DNA of 64,000 bases from Anoplopoma fimbria (Eukaryota; Chordata; Actinopteri; Perciformes; Anoplopomatidae), in contig NC_072467.1 in the NCBI RefSeq assembly GCF_027596085.1, positions 15,183,976 to 15,247,975 on the forward strand, in the 5' to 3' direction. This document shows, in pieces, positions 13,413-25,496 of this stretch. The notes under the pieces were generated by a model. It was not told where the DNA came from. It did not search any database and saw only the letters and a program-made list of their open reading frames with translations. The position numbers were made by a program, and so were the translations under genes. Every line of letters starts with the position of its first letter. Positions within the stretch are counted from its first letter, which is position 1.

Positions 13413-13543
13413 TTCTGTTCCCCAGTACTGATGATGATATGAGTCTTCTTGAGAAATGTGGAAGTAGAAATAGTTCAGAGGTCCTTGCTCTCCTACCACG
13501 TGGTTTTATTTTACATATTAGGAAAAAGTTCTGGTATATGAAT

Positions 13544-13686
13544 TTGGAAGACGTGGGTGCAGGTGTCATACCAAGGAATTCCCTTTATGTGTTTATCCAG
13601 GCAGTTCCCTTTGAGGAGGCATAGTAACACAAAGAGGGGATTCAGAACAACTCTTTGGTATGACACCTGAACCCACGTCTCCCAAA
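13544..13686. repeat. 31-bp imperfect inverted repeat
   Basis: Arms 13544-13574 and 13655-13686 read GACGTGGGTGCAGGTGTCAT and its near reverse complement, with only a few mismatches, around an ~80-bp loop. It may be a small foldback element or MITE remnant. No second copy was noticed in the window. Confidence 0.75.
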
Positions 13687-14864
13687 TTAGGAAAAAATAA
13701 ATAAACTGACTGGGGATCCTCAAAGCTTTGACTGAGCTTCAGAGGTCATTAAGCTGAATTTAAATTTACTTATGTGTCATATTTCACAGCCACTCATGTG
13801 TGTATTCATTTATATGCAGTATGTATTTTTAAATGACGCTCAGTTAAATATGTACAATAGGCTAGAGCCTAGTGTCTTAGTAAATGTTGATGTATGTACC
13901 TACAAAATGTGTAATATATTATAAGTATATGTAAGAACATACATCGACTAAATACAGGCTGTATTACATATATCAATACTGTAGCAGGATTGTCATAAAT
14001 GTATTATTCTACTTGATTTATGTTTTGGAAAAGTGGCTTTCTTTGAAAGAAACCTCAGCCAACTAACACAGCGAACATTGTGGTGAGTGTGGTAAGAAAA
14101 AATGATTAACTCAAACTATTGGTTTGTACGTTTTTCCTAATCACTAATGCCATACAGTAAATATTTAGTGAATATTTAGTGACAAGATTTAACTAGACTC
14201 AGCCAGCAGATGGTGCCCAAACGTAAGTTCTGTGCTGCTGTCATCTTCTCACACACTGTGCAGCCAGTTTACCACAACCAGGCTCCAGTTAAAGGCCACA
14301 GAACAGAAACAGACACAGGTTACATGTAAATGTTTATTGCGGTTATTAGTACCATAAAGTTTCTGCTACATAACTATAAATACGATGAACACCAAACCCC
14401 TCAGAAAGGCACCATTGTTGTCAACTGACTCTTCCCCTCTAACCCTAAAACATAGTAGCAAAGGGTCGACCACACACCAGTAAACTGTTTCACATTGCAC
14501 AGGGACAACATGTCCACTGTACACGGACTTTGTGAAATCAGTGGCAAACCTTTTTTTCCCCAAAACATTTTAATTATTCCAAAAATAAAAATAAAAACAC
14601 AACATGCTGGCATCACTGTGCAGAAGCTACATTCATCTGTGTTCACTCTTCAGTACCGGAATCACTGAGTAAAAGGCAGTATTGGTGTAAAAGGGAAAAA
14701 CTCCCTAAAGAGGAATTATATCCAAAACACTGTTTTTAAACATTGTTTAGTAGAGAGGGTTCTGTTCTGCTCCCTCCTTTCAACACTAAACATGTGGCTG
14801 TTAAAGCAAAGGCAGGCCAGAACGCAATATAACACTCTGTCTGCTGGGAAATGCATAAACATTT

Positions 14865-14866
<2 letters not shown>

Positions 14867-14944
<78 letters not shown>
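14867..14944. repeat. (CA)n microsatellite
   Basis: An uninterrupted CA run of about 39 units, followed by a degenerate ACTCACACACATACACAC segment. It creates spurious poly-TH and poly-VC open frames. Confidence 0.95.
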
Positions 14945-14950
<6 letters not shown>

Positions 14951-15314
14951 ACATACACACTGAGAGAACACAGTGTACTAAGCAGACCACTTTGTTCCAT
15001 ATGTTCCATATGTGAATGTTACACAAGGCCTTCACACAGACAACGAGTAAGCAACATAAGAATGCAAATTCCTCAGCCGCAATATCATACGGCTAGGTGT
15101 GAGAGGGAAGAATGGAAAAGAGGCGATCAGGTCTGCACTGCCGTTGTCAAGGGTGAAAGGAGCAATAAAGTTAGCCTTCTTAGTTTCTTCACCGCATAAT
15201 ATTTGCAATCTGTGTGAAAGAACTCATGCCAAAAACAATAGAAAATATATATGATGCGTCTAATTTGCTTGAAAAAAAAAAAAGGTTTATGATTCTACTG
15301 TTTGGGGATTAGCT

Positions 15315-15668
15315 GTGCTCCATCAGGACCAAGACCTCCACCAAAAAAACACTTTCTTCCCCTCTCAGTTGGGTTGATCCATAAAGCCCGGGACACTTCC
15401 ATCTCCAGAACAACAATCTGTCACAGTTAAACACCCCTGCACATCTTGACACTTTAGTAGTATAATATACTTATTTTACAGTACTCTAATTAGTTTATTT
15501 GTTTACCATATTATATTGTATATTTTCATGTTTCTATTTTAAAATGATGTCTTTATTATTGCACTGTGTTTGTTGTTAACTGTTACGCACCGATCAATCA
15601 CCTAGCCAAATTCCTTGTATGTGTAACGTACTTGGCAATAAACAGCTTCTGATTCTGATTCTGATTCT
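15315..15668 (+). mobile_element. non-LTR retrotransposon 3' end, TGATTC tail
   Basis: Starts in a degraded reverse-transcriptase C-terminus (RTKTSTKKT, then a frameshift before a PS..VG-like segment). It continues through a 3' UTR and ends CTTGGCAATAAACAGCTTCT followed by GATTCTGATTCT tail repeats. The same ending occurs inverted at about 35725-35800. The tail marks a 5'-truncated LINE of the jockey/L2 superfamily; the exact clade is unsure. Confidence 0.65.
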
Positions 15669-16835
15669 CTGGAGCCCTCGTGATGTGACTCACATTCTAT
15701 ATGTTGCCTCTGGTGAAGTCCTGTTTTCTTTTCTTCATGCAAGCTGCTCTGTGGCTCCATCTGTGAGAGTTTTTCTCCTTTTTCTCTTTTAAGAGCTGCC
15801 TACTCGAAACGATCTTGGTAAGCCGGACAACTAAAATGATGAGCTAAAAAGACGCTAAAACTCTCTGTAAAGAAGGGCCCCTTTCACATTACACACATCT
15901 GTGCCAGGGTTACAATATTGATTAGTGTCGCTTCAAGTTTACACATTTGTCATTTTAAAATGTGTTAAGGGTACACCTCAAATCTACGTTGATGTATTGT
16001 ATACTAAAGATCTTTATATTGGTCGTCTGCAACTGGGACATGGGTCAGGTTTGCCTAATTTTCAAAGGTACTCTCCTCAAAACACAAGTTTTTATTTATT
16101 TATTGCATCAAGAAGAAAGTGTTCCCCTGTCAAGTATGAGTAAGCTACACCACTGTCAGCTACAAAGGCTGCGTTACCCTTGAGGAGTTTCTAGTGGCAG
16201 TAATAAGTGAATGTTTGAATTTGTTCAAACATTAGCACATAACAGGAAGCAGACGTCCCCTGTGTGTAATGGGATGCAGGTTAAACCATTCGTTAGTTCC
16301 AGTGGGAGAGGATTGCCCAATCGGTGGCCACACAGACACCTGAAATTAATCTGGGGGAACAGGAAGTACCTCCAAAATTGTAGACCCACTTTGAAAATAG
16401 TGGCTTTGCTGAATCCAATTCAGTACATCAAGATAAGCAGCAGGCTAACAACTAAAGTGTGCTTCCTGACAGATGTCGATCCATAACATTAGCAAACAGT
16501 CAGTGGCCTCTCCTCCTCTGTGGGAGCGTCACAGCTGATCAACAGTCTCCTGGTTGGACAGACCGGCTTTCAGGGGACGCTGGCATGACGCCCAGCTTCA
16601 GACAATGCAGGTTCAAATGGAGTGAATTCACATTGGTTCTCTGGTACACACTGACTGATGGCAGCAGAACTTGCAGAGATTCTTGTGTCGCATTTACACA
16701 GCACTGCTGAATATGCTCTGACTGTGCAAAACCAAGAACCTGATTCACTTTCAACTGCTGGTTTGAAGAATAAAAATACAGCCTGTTTGTGTTCGTCCTG
16801 ATCATGTTATTCATTATCTGTCAACTTCCTTATGT

Positions 16836-17080
16836 CCCTCTAGCCATCCATTGTATTTTCTGCTTATCTGGTGCCAGGATGTGGGGGCAGTGCAACGTCC
16901 CTCTCCCCAGCAATGTTTTTCCAGCTCTTCCTGGGGAGAGACCATGGCCTCAGACTTGGAGGTACTGACTTTCATCCCGATTGCACACTGACCCCAGTGT
17001 GTGCTCAAGGTCCCGGTCTGATGGAGCAGAGACGCAAATCTGAGGTCCCAAAACAGGACAATCATCCCCCACCCTAATTT
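16836..17080 (-). mobile_element. RTE-type LINE relic
   Basis: Read on the minus strand, a conceptual peptide contains KVSTSKSEAMV, typical of the RTE/Rex3-type reverse transcriptase, and ends in an AGATAAGCAGAAAATACAAT / GGATGG-like 3' end. It is a heavily rearranged, dead fragment related to the element at 38734-41423. Confidence 0.6.
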
Positions 17081-17558
17081 TCCAACTGAATAAAGATTAC
17101 AAATACATTGTAACGCAAACTCACCCAAATTGTAAAATCTTTTGAAAATATTTGTACGGACTGGGTTGGGCCGTCAATCCAATTTGTATATTGATCAAAA
17201 AATGTTCTTTTAAACATGAGCCAGGCAAAAAGGGTAAATGTCAGCAAATCTTAGTGGATCAAGTAATGTGTTTCCCAGTTTAGTTCCAAATGTAAGGGAT
17301 ACAGTGTTTTACGCCCTCTGTACAAAATCTATTGTCTACATTTCTGATTTTTTTACCCTCTCGATCCACTGATAGTGTAAGGTTTATTTTCGTGACAAAT
17401 CAATGCTTTAACCTCGGACATCATGCCAGTGTTCCCTCAGTTGATATTCATCCTGTGGTAACACTCATTACAGACGTAAACAGCCAATAAAAGCCTATAA
17501 AGAATACAGACCTCAGTCCAAAGTAGTCTTTTGGTGTCTTTGTCATTCAAATGCAATG

Positions 17559-18758
17559 TTAACCATTACTAGGACGCTCTGTTTTATCTGGCAACCAGCT
17601 GAACTGGTACGGTTCCAGTGGCATCAGTAGATCTAGGTCAAGTCTCAGCTGTTCCTTTTCACTGTTTACTGTCCTGTACCCGAGCAAAGACATGGCCCCT
17701 TTACACACCGACTGGACACGTGCGACCTTGTTGTGTGACAGAATAGTACGCCAAGCCTGAGCGACATCGGCTGCGTTCCGCGAGATGATTTTGAAGGCAT
17801 CTTTCCTGGTGCCTTTGCCTTTTCCGTGAGTCACCCTGTAGATCCATTCCTCCAACTGGCTGTTTGACTCCAGACCTACAAAGTCATACATGGCAGTTAT
17901 CTCCTCAAGTGGGTTGAGTGCCATGTCCTCATAGCGGACCCTTTTGTAGCGGCCTTTTAGAAACGGAGGGGGCGTCTGGAAGGCCCTCTTATGAATGCGC
18001 TCGTGGCTTTGGCAGAGCTCCTGCATGACTTGATACTGCACATCTTCTACTGGTAGGAATCTCTGGTCCAAGACCATGGCACTATCCATCATTAAGCCTT
18101 TGGCTGCCTCCTCTCTAGACTTCAACACGGCCCGGGGGTCTCGGACCAGGTGGATGATGCGGAGATCTAGGCTTGGGTCCTGGAGGAGCGGGTAGAGGGA
18201 TTCCAGGTCAAAGAATCTCACTTCTTTTAGTACCACGTGACTGTAAGTGCCACAAGCCTCCTCCACCTCCTTCAGGCCACCGGTATCACAGCTTATGGCG
18301 CACTGAGAGGAGTTGCTGAACTGGCCGCGTGGCGTAAGAGGACAGGCCGGCGGTGAGCACAGGGCTCTACTTTGACTCCACATAAACAAGTCGGACACTT
18401 TGTGGTTATCTGGCATGTAGGGCTCCAACGCAGAAAAGTCACACTGGAATATGTTTCGAAACAGATCCCTCACGGCCATTCGGAGAACCCGCGCGGTGGA
18501 CTTCTGCAGTTTGCTCCACACATGCCATGCTGGCTCCATAAGATAGAAGACAGATGGGTGCTGGCTGAACACCTGACCCATGAAGGAAGAGCCTGATCGC
18601 CACGATGACAACAGCAGAACGTGAACTTTGCCATTGGAGGGGGCAGGGACGCAGGGACTGAGCTGGATGTACCAGCCGTAGAACAGAACCACTGCTGCCC
18701 CCTGCAGGATCACCAGGAAGATCATGGTGCTGAGGTTCACCCTGCAGCGGAACATCAT
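17559..18758 (-). CDS. chst6: carbohydrate (GlcNAc) 6-O-sulfotransferase, CHST5/CHST6 type
   Basis: A complete 399-residue Golgi type II membrane protein in one coding exon, as usual for this family. It transfers sulfate from PAPS to C6 of GlcNAc in keratan-sulfate or related glycans. Residues 12-31 form the signal anchor. The 5'-phosphosulfate loop is SSWRSGSSF (51-59) and the 3'-phosphate motif is IIHLVRDPRAVLKS (201-214). Paired cysteines (C134, C139, C153, C157, C169) and an NSS sequon (149-151) are visible. Length matches human CHST5/6 (~390-410). Its position next to tmem231, as in human 16q23.1, supports a CHST5/CHST6 co-orthologue; which of the two names applies is uncertain. An upstream acceptor at 18853-18854, after a strong pyrimidine tract, implies a spliced 5' UTR. 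A minus-strand AATAAA at 17383-17388 is a plausible poly-A signal. Confidence 0.93.
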   Translation of the reverse strand: MMFRCRVNLSTMIFLVILQGAAVVLFYGWYIQLSPCVPAPSNGKVHVLLLSSWRSGSSFMGQVFSQHPSVFYLMEPAWHVWSKLQKSTARVLRMAVRDLFRNIFQCDFSALEPYMPDNHKVSDLFMWSQSRALCSPPACPLTPRGQFSNSSQCAISCDTGGLKEVEEACGTYSHVVLKEVRFFDLESLYPLLQDPSLDLRIIHLVRDPRAVLKSREEAAKGLMMDSAMVLDQRFLPVEDVQYQVMQELCQSHERIHKRAFQTPPPFLKGRYKRVRYEDMALNPLEEITAMYDFVGLESNSQLEEWIYRVTHGKGKGTRKDAFKIISRNAADVAQAWRTILSHNKVARVQSVCKGAMSLLGYRTVNSEKEQLRLDLDLLMPLEPYQFSWLPDKTERPSNG

Positions 18759-18999
18759 GGCAGAGGATCAAAGTCAGTCTCTGGTGCTCGGGTGGATATT
18801 TCTCTTTTTCGTCCTTGGTGGAGCTCGGCTTCTGCAGCAGAAAAACCCTGGGCTGAAGGTGAAAGAGAAGGAGAGAGAGAGAGAGCAAGATGGATATGTT
18901 GAATAGTAAATATGTTTTCCCACAAAGCATAAATATCCTTGCAAATCACCAATAAGCAAAACTTACTGTTGGTATAATAAAGTAGATCATGAACATACA

Positions 19000-20199
19000 T
19001 ACACTTATCTAAAAAAGGTTTATTTAAAAAAATCTGAGACCCTAATACAAATTGTCTAAAGTGTTTGAACCAGAAGCAATATAAGCAATATACCTGGACA
19101 GTTTCAGAAGCAGTCTTGGTGTATTTATTTTAAAAAAAAAACATTGTTGTAATAGTGAGCTATTCAAAAAGGTTTTATCTTATCGGATAATCTCATCTTG
19201 TCACAGGTCATATATTGGCTCTTTCACTGGACTGAGCCACCATTGTTATACATTTCCTAGATTGTACATTTATTTGCTATTCAAACCAGTCACATTCATC
19301 ATATAACTTTACAGCAGCTTACATCCTCAATGAAAATAAATATTGAGTTACTGATTCCTTGTGTTTTGATTGACTGATGTTGCTACCTTTCGAAATGAAC
19401 CGTCATAAAAACAGGCATCTAAAAGTCCTGTTAGGCAGTTTCAGTCCTTGTGAGTTGCCGCATACCAATTACTCTCAGTGGGTGTGGCAGCGATCCATAA
19501 GGAATGGATCCAGGAATTGGGTAGTTTCAACTACATAGGACCTATGTCCTTGAAATCCAGACCACCTTGGATTGTTCAACAGTCTGTCCAGCTGGAGGAA
19601 TTCAAGGTATCGGCTACCAAAACAATCCAACAGGGGACAACTTTCCATCATCACTATCAAAGACAGTGTCTACTAGTTGCCTCATTTCAAACTGTAAGGG
19701 TTTGAGGATTCAAACCCTTATATCAACAGAAATCTGCATGCCTGTCAATTCATATCCCCAATTAATCAGTAACTAAAGTCAGTGAGGGTGGCAGAATGAA
19801 TCGGGGCCCCTGTGTGCTGTGGAAATAAGCATTTCCCTGTCATTGCACTGAACCAGATCCACGTTAACTGCACACTCAAACAATTGTGTTTTTTGATGCT
19901 GTGGGTACATTTCTCTCAAGATACTGATTTAGCAAGGAAACTGTTCTGGAGCTGATCAGGCAGATTGAACCAAAGGGAAAAAAGTTTTTTTACTTACTGT
20001 GCTATTGTCCGTTGTTTTATCTTCTCTTATTTGAACTTTTTGCCCCATTAAATGTCTAGTGTGTAGGATATTGCGACATCTAGCGGAGAGGTTGCAGATT
20101 GCATCCAACTGAAACTTCACTTGGTTGCAATCTGAGTAATGCTAATTTTTCTCACTTTTTAGCTAGCTAGCTGGCAAAAAATAAAATATATTGTTGAGG
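19000..20199. other. probable chst6 5' UTR intron, no gene seen
   Basis: AT-rich sequence without coding potential. A short segment at 20055-20110 (CTAGTGTGTAGGATATTGCG through GGTTGCAGATTGC) resembles 31555-31610, so it is a fragment of another dispersed repeat. Confidence 0.5.
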
Positions 20200-20425
20200 A
20201 ATACCGAGCTGATGGCAGTTCTTTTAAACTCATGTTTACAATGTTTACTGAGTTAATAAATCAAGTAAGAAGTAGAGTCATTTTCCCATTGACTTCAATA
20301 CAAACTGACTTATTTTGGCAACAAGAGGAGTTGCCCCCTGATGGCCATTAGAGAGAATGCGAGTTTAAGGCACTGCACCCCAAAACCTTCGCATTGGCTT
20401 TACTTTTTCAGAACCAAAAGTTGTC
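20200..20425 (+). repeat. dispersed repeat family A (copy A2)
   Basis: Shares AAACTCATGTTTACAATGTT, then AGAAGTAGAGTCATTTTC and GAGTTGCCCCCTGATGG, with copies at 30.5, 43.0, 55.1 and 59.4 kb. It is more diverged than the others. Confidence 0.75.
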
Positions 20426-20551
20426 GCCTGAGGGAAACGGCAAGTCCGATAAATATTTATCTACAGTCCATCATGATGAAGAACTAGATTGTGGCATGTT
20501 TGACAACTTGAGGGGGATGAGTGCTCCGCCTCAGCCTGATACACCCTAGAT

Positions 20552-20900
20552 CAGTGGTTCTCAACCTTTTTTCAGTGATGTACCCCCTGTGAAATATTTT
20601 TTCGGCCAAGTACCCCCTAACCAGCGCAAAGCATTTTTGGTTGAAAAAAAGATGTAATACACAGCGCTCTGCCATCAGTGTCTGATTTATTAAACTGTCA
20701 ACACTGACGATTGCATTGTGGCATTGAATTCAGTTCATGAACTTACACTTATATTTTATTGAATATTTATTAAATAACTATTTTGAAAGGATTTTTGAAT
20801 GGATGCTAATTTTAAATATATTCTTAAAAAATCTCAAGTACCCCCTGGAGTGCCTTCACGTACCCCCAGGGGTACACGTACCCCCATTTGAGAACCACTG
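20552..20900. mobile_element. hAT-type MITE with 8-bp target duplication
   Basis: A 349-bp non-autonomous element with perfect 13-bp terminal inverted repeats, CAGTGGTTCTCAA at the left and TTGAGAACCACTG at the right. It is flanked by an exact 8-bp duplication CCCTAGAT (20544-20551 and 20901-20908). Repeated GTACCCCC blocks lie just inside both ends. CAGTGG termini plus 8-bp duplications are diagnostic of the hAT superfamily. No transposase is encoded. The intact duplication suggests a fairly recent insertion. Confidence 0.92.
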
Positions 20901-21807
20901 CCCTAGATGGTATCAACAGAACCCCCTCTACATCTTTATCAGGCCTTTCGATGCAGCAACACTAGCACTGGTTGGTTGGGATGCCTCCTCTGGGTGCAGT
21001 TAGATGTGGGAATTCCATGCATGTCTTCCACGGGACAACAGTTGTGGTTAGCATTTCGAACAGAAATTGGGCAAACATGTTCATTGGGGGGGGAAGATAT
21101 TATGTGTAGTGTACAAAAAGGGCTAAAAAAATGTACTTGCAAGAAAGCATACCGTATATTTTTACAAGGTACCGCCCCCCTCAGGCTGCTGCAAGCCTTT
21201 TGTTTTCTATCTTATATCTGAGAACACAAAAACATTCTCCGTTAAGCTGCTTGTCGGGCTCAGCTGTCTAAATGACCTAACAAGCTCCTCAGGGTGGTTC
21301 CAGGGTGTCACGCAGCGGCACGGAACGGCCACAAGTATCGGTGGGAAGAGCACTTGTGCTCAGAAGATAAATAAGCCTTAAAGCCGGGCAGTCTTCTTCA
21401 ACAACGTCAACTCAATAAACACTGTGCAAATACCTGGATAATCATGAGATCCGGCTGCCGGTCATAACACTACAAATATTAGGGCTGGGTATATTTGAAC
21501 ACAATGTTGGTTGTAAATATTGCGATACTTCATTCAACCACATAGGCTATTAACCACACACTCTGAGTCAACACACTTCATGACAAGTACAATCTCTGAG
21601 CCTCAAACTCCCAGGACACCCCAAGGGCAGTATGTGAGGGTGATCCAGGGAGGTCTCCAGCAAATGTGGAGTTATCATTTTGTAGTATTTTAATTAACCT
21701 TATTTCACATCTTAAGGACAATATTCTTGCAGTGTGGGCCCCCGGGTAAAGTGACAGAACCTCCCGGAGCTATAGATGTACAGACCCGGACGGAAAGGGT
21801 CTGTACA

Positions 21808-21866
<59 letters not shown>
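21808..21866. repeat. (CA)n microsatellite
   Basis: About 29 CA units, just downstream (plus-strand sense) of a GTCTGTACATCA segment. Confidence 0.95.
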
Positions 21867-21867
<1 letters not shown>

Positions 21868-22195
21868 CACCCGTCCTCCGTCCGTTTTTAAGAAACTCTG
21901 AGTTTGGTTCGAGTAGAAGTTTTTGCATGCGTTTAGCACCAACGAAATGACGTTTTCCGCGCGTGCCTGATTTCTTTTTTTTTTTTTTTAGGAGGAAAAG
22001 TGCGAATCTATAACAGGTTTGTCCTAAAAGAAAAGAAAAAAAGTTCGTTCTGCTCGCTTCTTCCCTCCGGTCCCGGACGGAAATTAGCTTATTTACTCGA
22101 ATCACCAAGGTGACCAGAAGAAGAAAAAAAACTGTCCAGGTTACCAGGTGGTTATTTTTATTATTTCATCCCTCATTCACCAACATTTATCTTAC

Positions 22196-22340
22196 CTTTA
22201 GCTATGTTTGTGTCGTGCTGCCTGGCGACGGAGCCGGAGCCTTCGCCCGCTGTCCCGTCCCCGAGATACTGCTACTCTGTCCCCTCTCCACTCCTCCTTT
22301 CCTTTTATCTCCCCTAACCTACTTCCACTACGCACGGAGC
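22196..22340 (-). promoter_or_regulatory. probable non-coding first exon and promoter of chst6
   Basis: A GC-rich, CpG-containing patch in AT-rich surroundings. On the minus strand it ends CTAAAG|gtaaga, a strong splice donor at 22196. The acceptor at 18853-18854 upstream of the chst6 start would pair with it, leaving a ~3.3 kb 5' UTR intron. A TATA-like GATAAAAGG lies near 22300-22308 on the minus strand. This is inference; the exon could belong to an unrecognised transcript. Confidence 0.4.
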
Positions 22341-22885
22341 GAGTGATTCTGAGACGTTGAGACGTGGCCAGCGGGTCTCTCCTGTCTGACTGGCCGAGTG
22401 GGCTGTGCTGGGCTGCTGTGGGGAGGGGGGGTGCAGGGTGGTGGGTCGGTGGGTGGGAGTTGTTGAACAGGCGGGACCTGATTGTCAGGGACGGTCTCAG
22501 CCGTCTCAGCAGCAGGACAGGAGCGCCTTGCTGCGAGTCACACGAGTTAACGTGATGCTGCGTTCATCGGTGGACGCTGCGTGACGTAAAGATTATTGGG
22601 CTGAAATGACTTATTATGCAAATTTGGTTTGTGGGTTTACAGGAATGGTTGCTTGCACAAGGGAAACGTGTATGCTCTACAATGTGAGCTTGTAAAGTGT
22701 AATGATGCGATGTTTAAAAAAAAAAAAAGGACCATTGTTCACGTGACTTAAAAACTCAAAATACTGTACATAACTTTACTGTGCTTTTTACAAAATCATC
22801 TGGGATTTCTGTCACAACAATTAAAGCAGACAGTAGATAGAAATGACAACACAACAAAAGATCCAGGATAGTCTAATGTTGTAAT

Positions 22886-24438
22886 TACGTAACATTGCGA
22901 AAATCAGGCAAATCCTGTCTCAAAGCGATGCAGAAAAACTAGTTCATGCATTTGTTACCTCTAGACTAGATTACTGTAACTCCTTATTATCAGGCTGCTC
23001 TAATAGGTCTCTTAGATCTTTACAGTTGATCCAGAATGCTGCAGCACGTGTTCTAACAAAAACTAAGAAAAGAGATCATATTACTCCAGTATTAGCTTCT
23101 CTGCACTGGCTCCCTGTTAAATCAAGAATAGAATTTAAAATTCTTTTACTTACCTACAAAGCTCTAACTGGTCAGGCACCGTCTTATCTTAAGGAACTTA
23201 TAGTTCCATATTACCCAACTAGAGAGCTGCGCTCAATCAATGCAGGGTTACTTGTGGTTCCTAGAGTATATAAAAGTAGGATGGGAGCCAGAGCCTTCAG
23301 TTATCAGGCTCCTCTTCTGTGGAACCAGGTTCCAGTTTCAGTCCGGGGGCAGACACACTCACCACTTTCAAGAGCAGGCTTAAGACCTTCCTTTTTGATA
23401 GCGCTTATAGTTAGGACTGGTTCAGGTTCGCCTTGGTCCAGCCCCTAGATATGCTGCTATATGCCTAGACAGCCGGGGGACTACCTAGGATACGCTGAGC
23501 TCCTCTCTCCTCTTCTCTCCCTCCTTCTTTATGTATTAATCTCCTATTTATGCACATTACTGATTTTGCTTCTTCCCCGGAGTTCTTGTGCTTTCTCGCC
23601 TCGCAGGTTCCCAGGAATCGGGGTTATATTTGGACTGTCATCGTGCCACCTACTGAGGCCCTGCTGACACCCACTACTACTACCACTATCATTATTAGTC
23701 ACATTACTATTATTATTGCCTGTACTATTACGCTTATTGACTTGCTTCTACCCTGGAGTCTTTGTGCTTTCTCGCTTCGCAGGCTTCTATAAATCGTGGC
23801 TGTACCTGGACCGTGGATGTGCATCCTGCTACGGCCCTGCTGACACCGACTGCTACCACCATTATTATTATTACTAGTCACATTACTATTACTATTACCT
23901 GTACCATTAAGCATTTTAGCTTTACTTCCACCCTGAAGCCCTTTTGCTTTCTCGTTCTGCAGGTTTCCATGAATCGTTGTGGTACCTGGACCGTAGTCGT
24001 GCCTCCTGCTGTGAGCCGACTGACACCCACTGCTACTTCGATTATTATTATTAGTCACATTACTATCCCTATTTTCATGGCTATAATTCTACTGTAATAA
24101 TTGCTGCTGTTATTATAAGTAGTCTTATTATATGAATCATTTATGTCATATACATTGAATGTGTTGTATCTAAGAACTGTTATGCTGCTCATTCTGTACA
24201 CATGACATCTATTGCATTCTGTCCATCCTGGGAGAAGGATCCCTCCTCTGTCGTTCTCCCATAGGTTTCTTCCTTTTTTCTCCCTGTTAAAGGGGTTTTT
24301 TAGGGGAGTTTTTCCTGTGCCGATGTGAGGGAAGGACAGAGGATGTCGCATGTGCACAGATTGTAAAGCCCTCTGAGGCAAATTTGTAATTTGTGATTCT
24401 GGGCTATACAAAATAAACTGAATTGAATTGAATTGAAT
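22886..24438 (+). mobile_element. L2-type LINE, 5'-truncated, copy 1
   Basis: Begins inside the reverse-transcriptase C-terminus: RNIAKIRQILSQSDAEKL, then SRLDYCNSLL, NAAARVLT, SLHWLPV and YKALTGQAPSYL. A one-base frameshift near 23340 disrupts the last ~20 residues, which continue in another frame as KTFLFDSAYS then stop. The long 3' UTR (23460-24400) holds three or four imperfect ~130-bp repeats, each with TTTCTCGC..CGCAGG and CTGGACCGT blocks. It ends with a GAATT-repeat tail. A 3' end copy lies at 55320-55910. Dead copy of an L2/CR1-superfamily element. Confidence 0.88.
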
Positions 24439-25496
24439 TAATTATGAAGTCTGTGTCATGTAATAATAGTATTTAAAACATTTAACTAGCTGAGAAAACC
24501 ACTAACTGAGGATAATTTCTAATGACTCAACTATTCGATCTCAAATGCTTGCTGCCAGAAGAAAGACTGCTTGAGGGAAATATTGTACTTGTATTCCACC
24601 AAAATAATTTGACAACAAGGTTGTGTGATTAGTGTACGATTTTTAAATACAAAACACATGATAATCTTATAATAGGCCATTCTGCAATATGTTAAAACAT
24701 CTTTTTGATACTTCTTTTTTTTTAAACTGAAGTACTAACCTGTGTCAGCTCATTTGAAATCCTCCATGTTAAAACCTTATCTAGCAAACTACCGCAGTAA
24801 GATTTCTCTCTGAAAAGCAACGGAGTAAAAGCCTGAAAATGAATGAATAGTTCAGTTAGGCACACTGAAAACTTTAAGATCTTTCTAAATGATTTTAGGT
24901 GTTACTTGTTTGCAATACAATAATTGCAAGATTAGTTTCCAGCAGCAAAGTAAAAAAAATCCTAGGCAGCATTCTAGAATCTGCCTTGTTAAATGTATGC
25001 TTTTGGATGCAACATGATTGAACTATCCTATTTCTCATATCCTATCCCTAATTTAATAACGGAGACACATCGGTACGGGCCGTCACTTTTTGACACTGCT
25101 AATCATACAGCGCTTGTAGTAGGATCCTGTGGGTGTTTCTGCTTGTGACTCCAAACATCCATTTACTGTTTATCTGTTGCCAGGACACAGTGGCAGCAGG
25201 TTTAACAAGGTTATTCAGTCGTCCATTAACCCACGACCGATTTCCAAAATCCAAAGGTGTTCCCCAAGCCAGATGAGATATCATTTATTACACACTACCA
25301 AAGCTCATGATCCCCGCTGAGGGTTGGAACGTAGACAAACTGGTAAGCCTCTTCTACCTCTTCACCACATAGAACAGGAACAATGGCCGCACCAATTGGC
25401 CTGTCGATCTAACGTTCCATTTTAACAGCACTCGATGGTGAACAAGATGCTTATTTTGTAAATGATGGACCATTTAGAGTCAAATAGACCATGAAG
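24439..25496. other. intergenic, no gene seen
   Basis: AT-rich sequence without convincing coding or structured features. A segment at 25140-25300 weakly resembles RTE-type relics near 16.86 kb. Confidence 0.5.

Larger units (their letters stand above)
10820..17382. other. intergenic region between spire2 5' end and chst6 3' end
   Basis: No gene was recognised. The first ~100 bases are GC-rich and probably belong to the spire2 promoter and 5' UTR. The rest holds minisatellite unit 2, two inverted repeats, a CA microsatellite, a LINE 3' end and an RTE relic, listed separately. An AT run lies near 11785-11803. Stretches 11100-12840 and 13700-14860 are AT-rich and show nothing assignable. Confidence 0.6.

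Noticed and set aside
14716..15199. Overlapping open frames of ~100-135 codons on both strands
   Set aside because: They arise from the CA microsatellite (poly-TH, poly-VC); no domain, no splice structure.
23026..23448. 140-codon open frame as a host gene
   Set aside because: It is the C-terminal part of an L2-type LINE reverse transcriptase with a frameshift, followed by the element's 3' UTR and tail.
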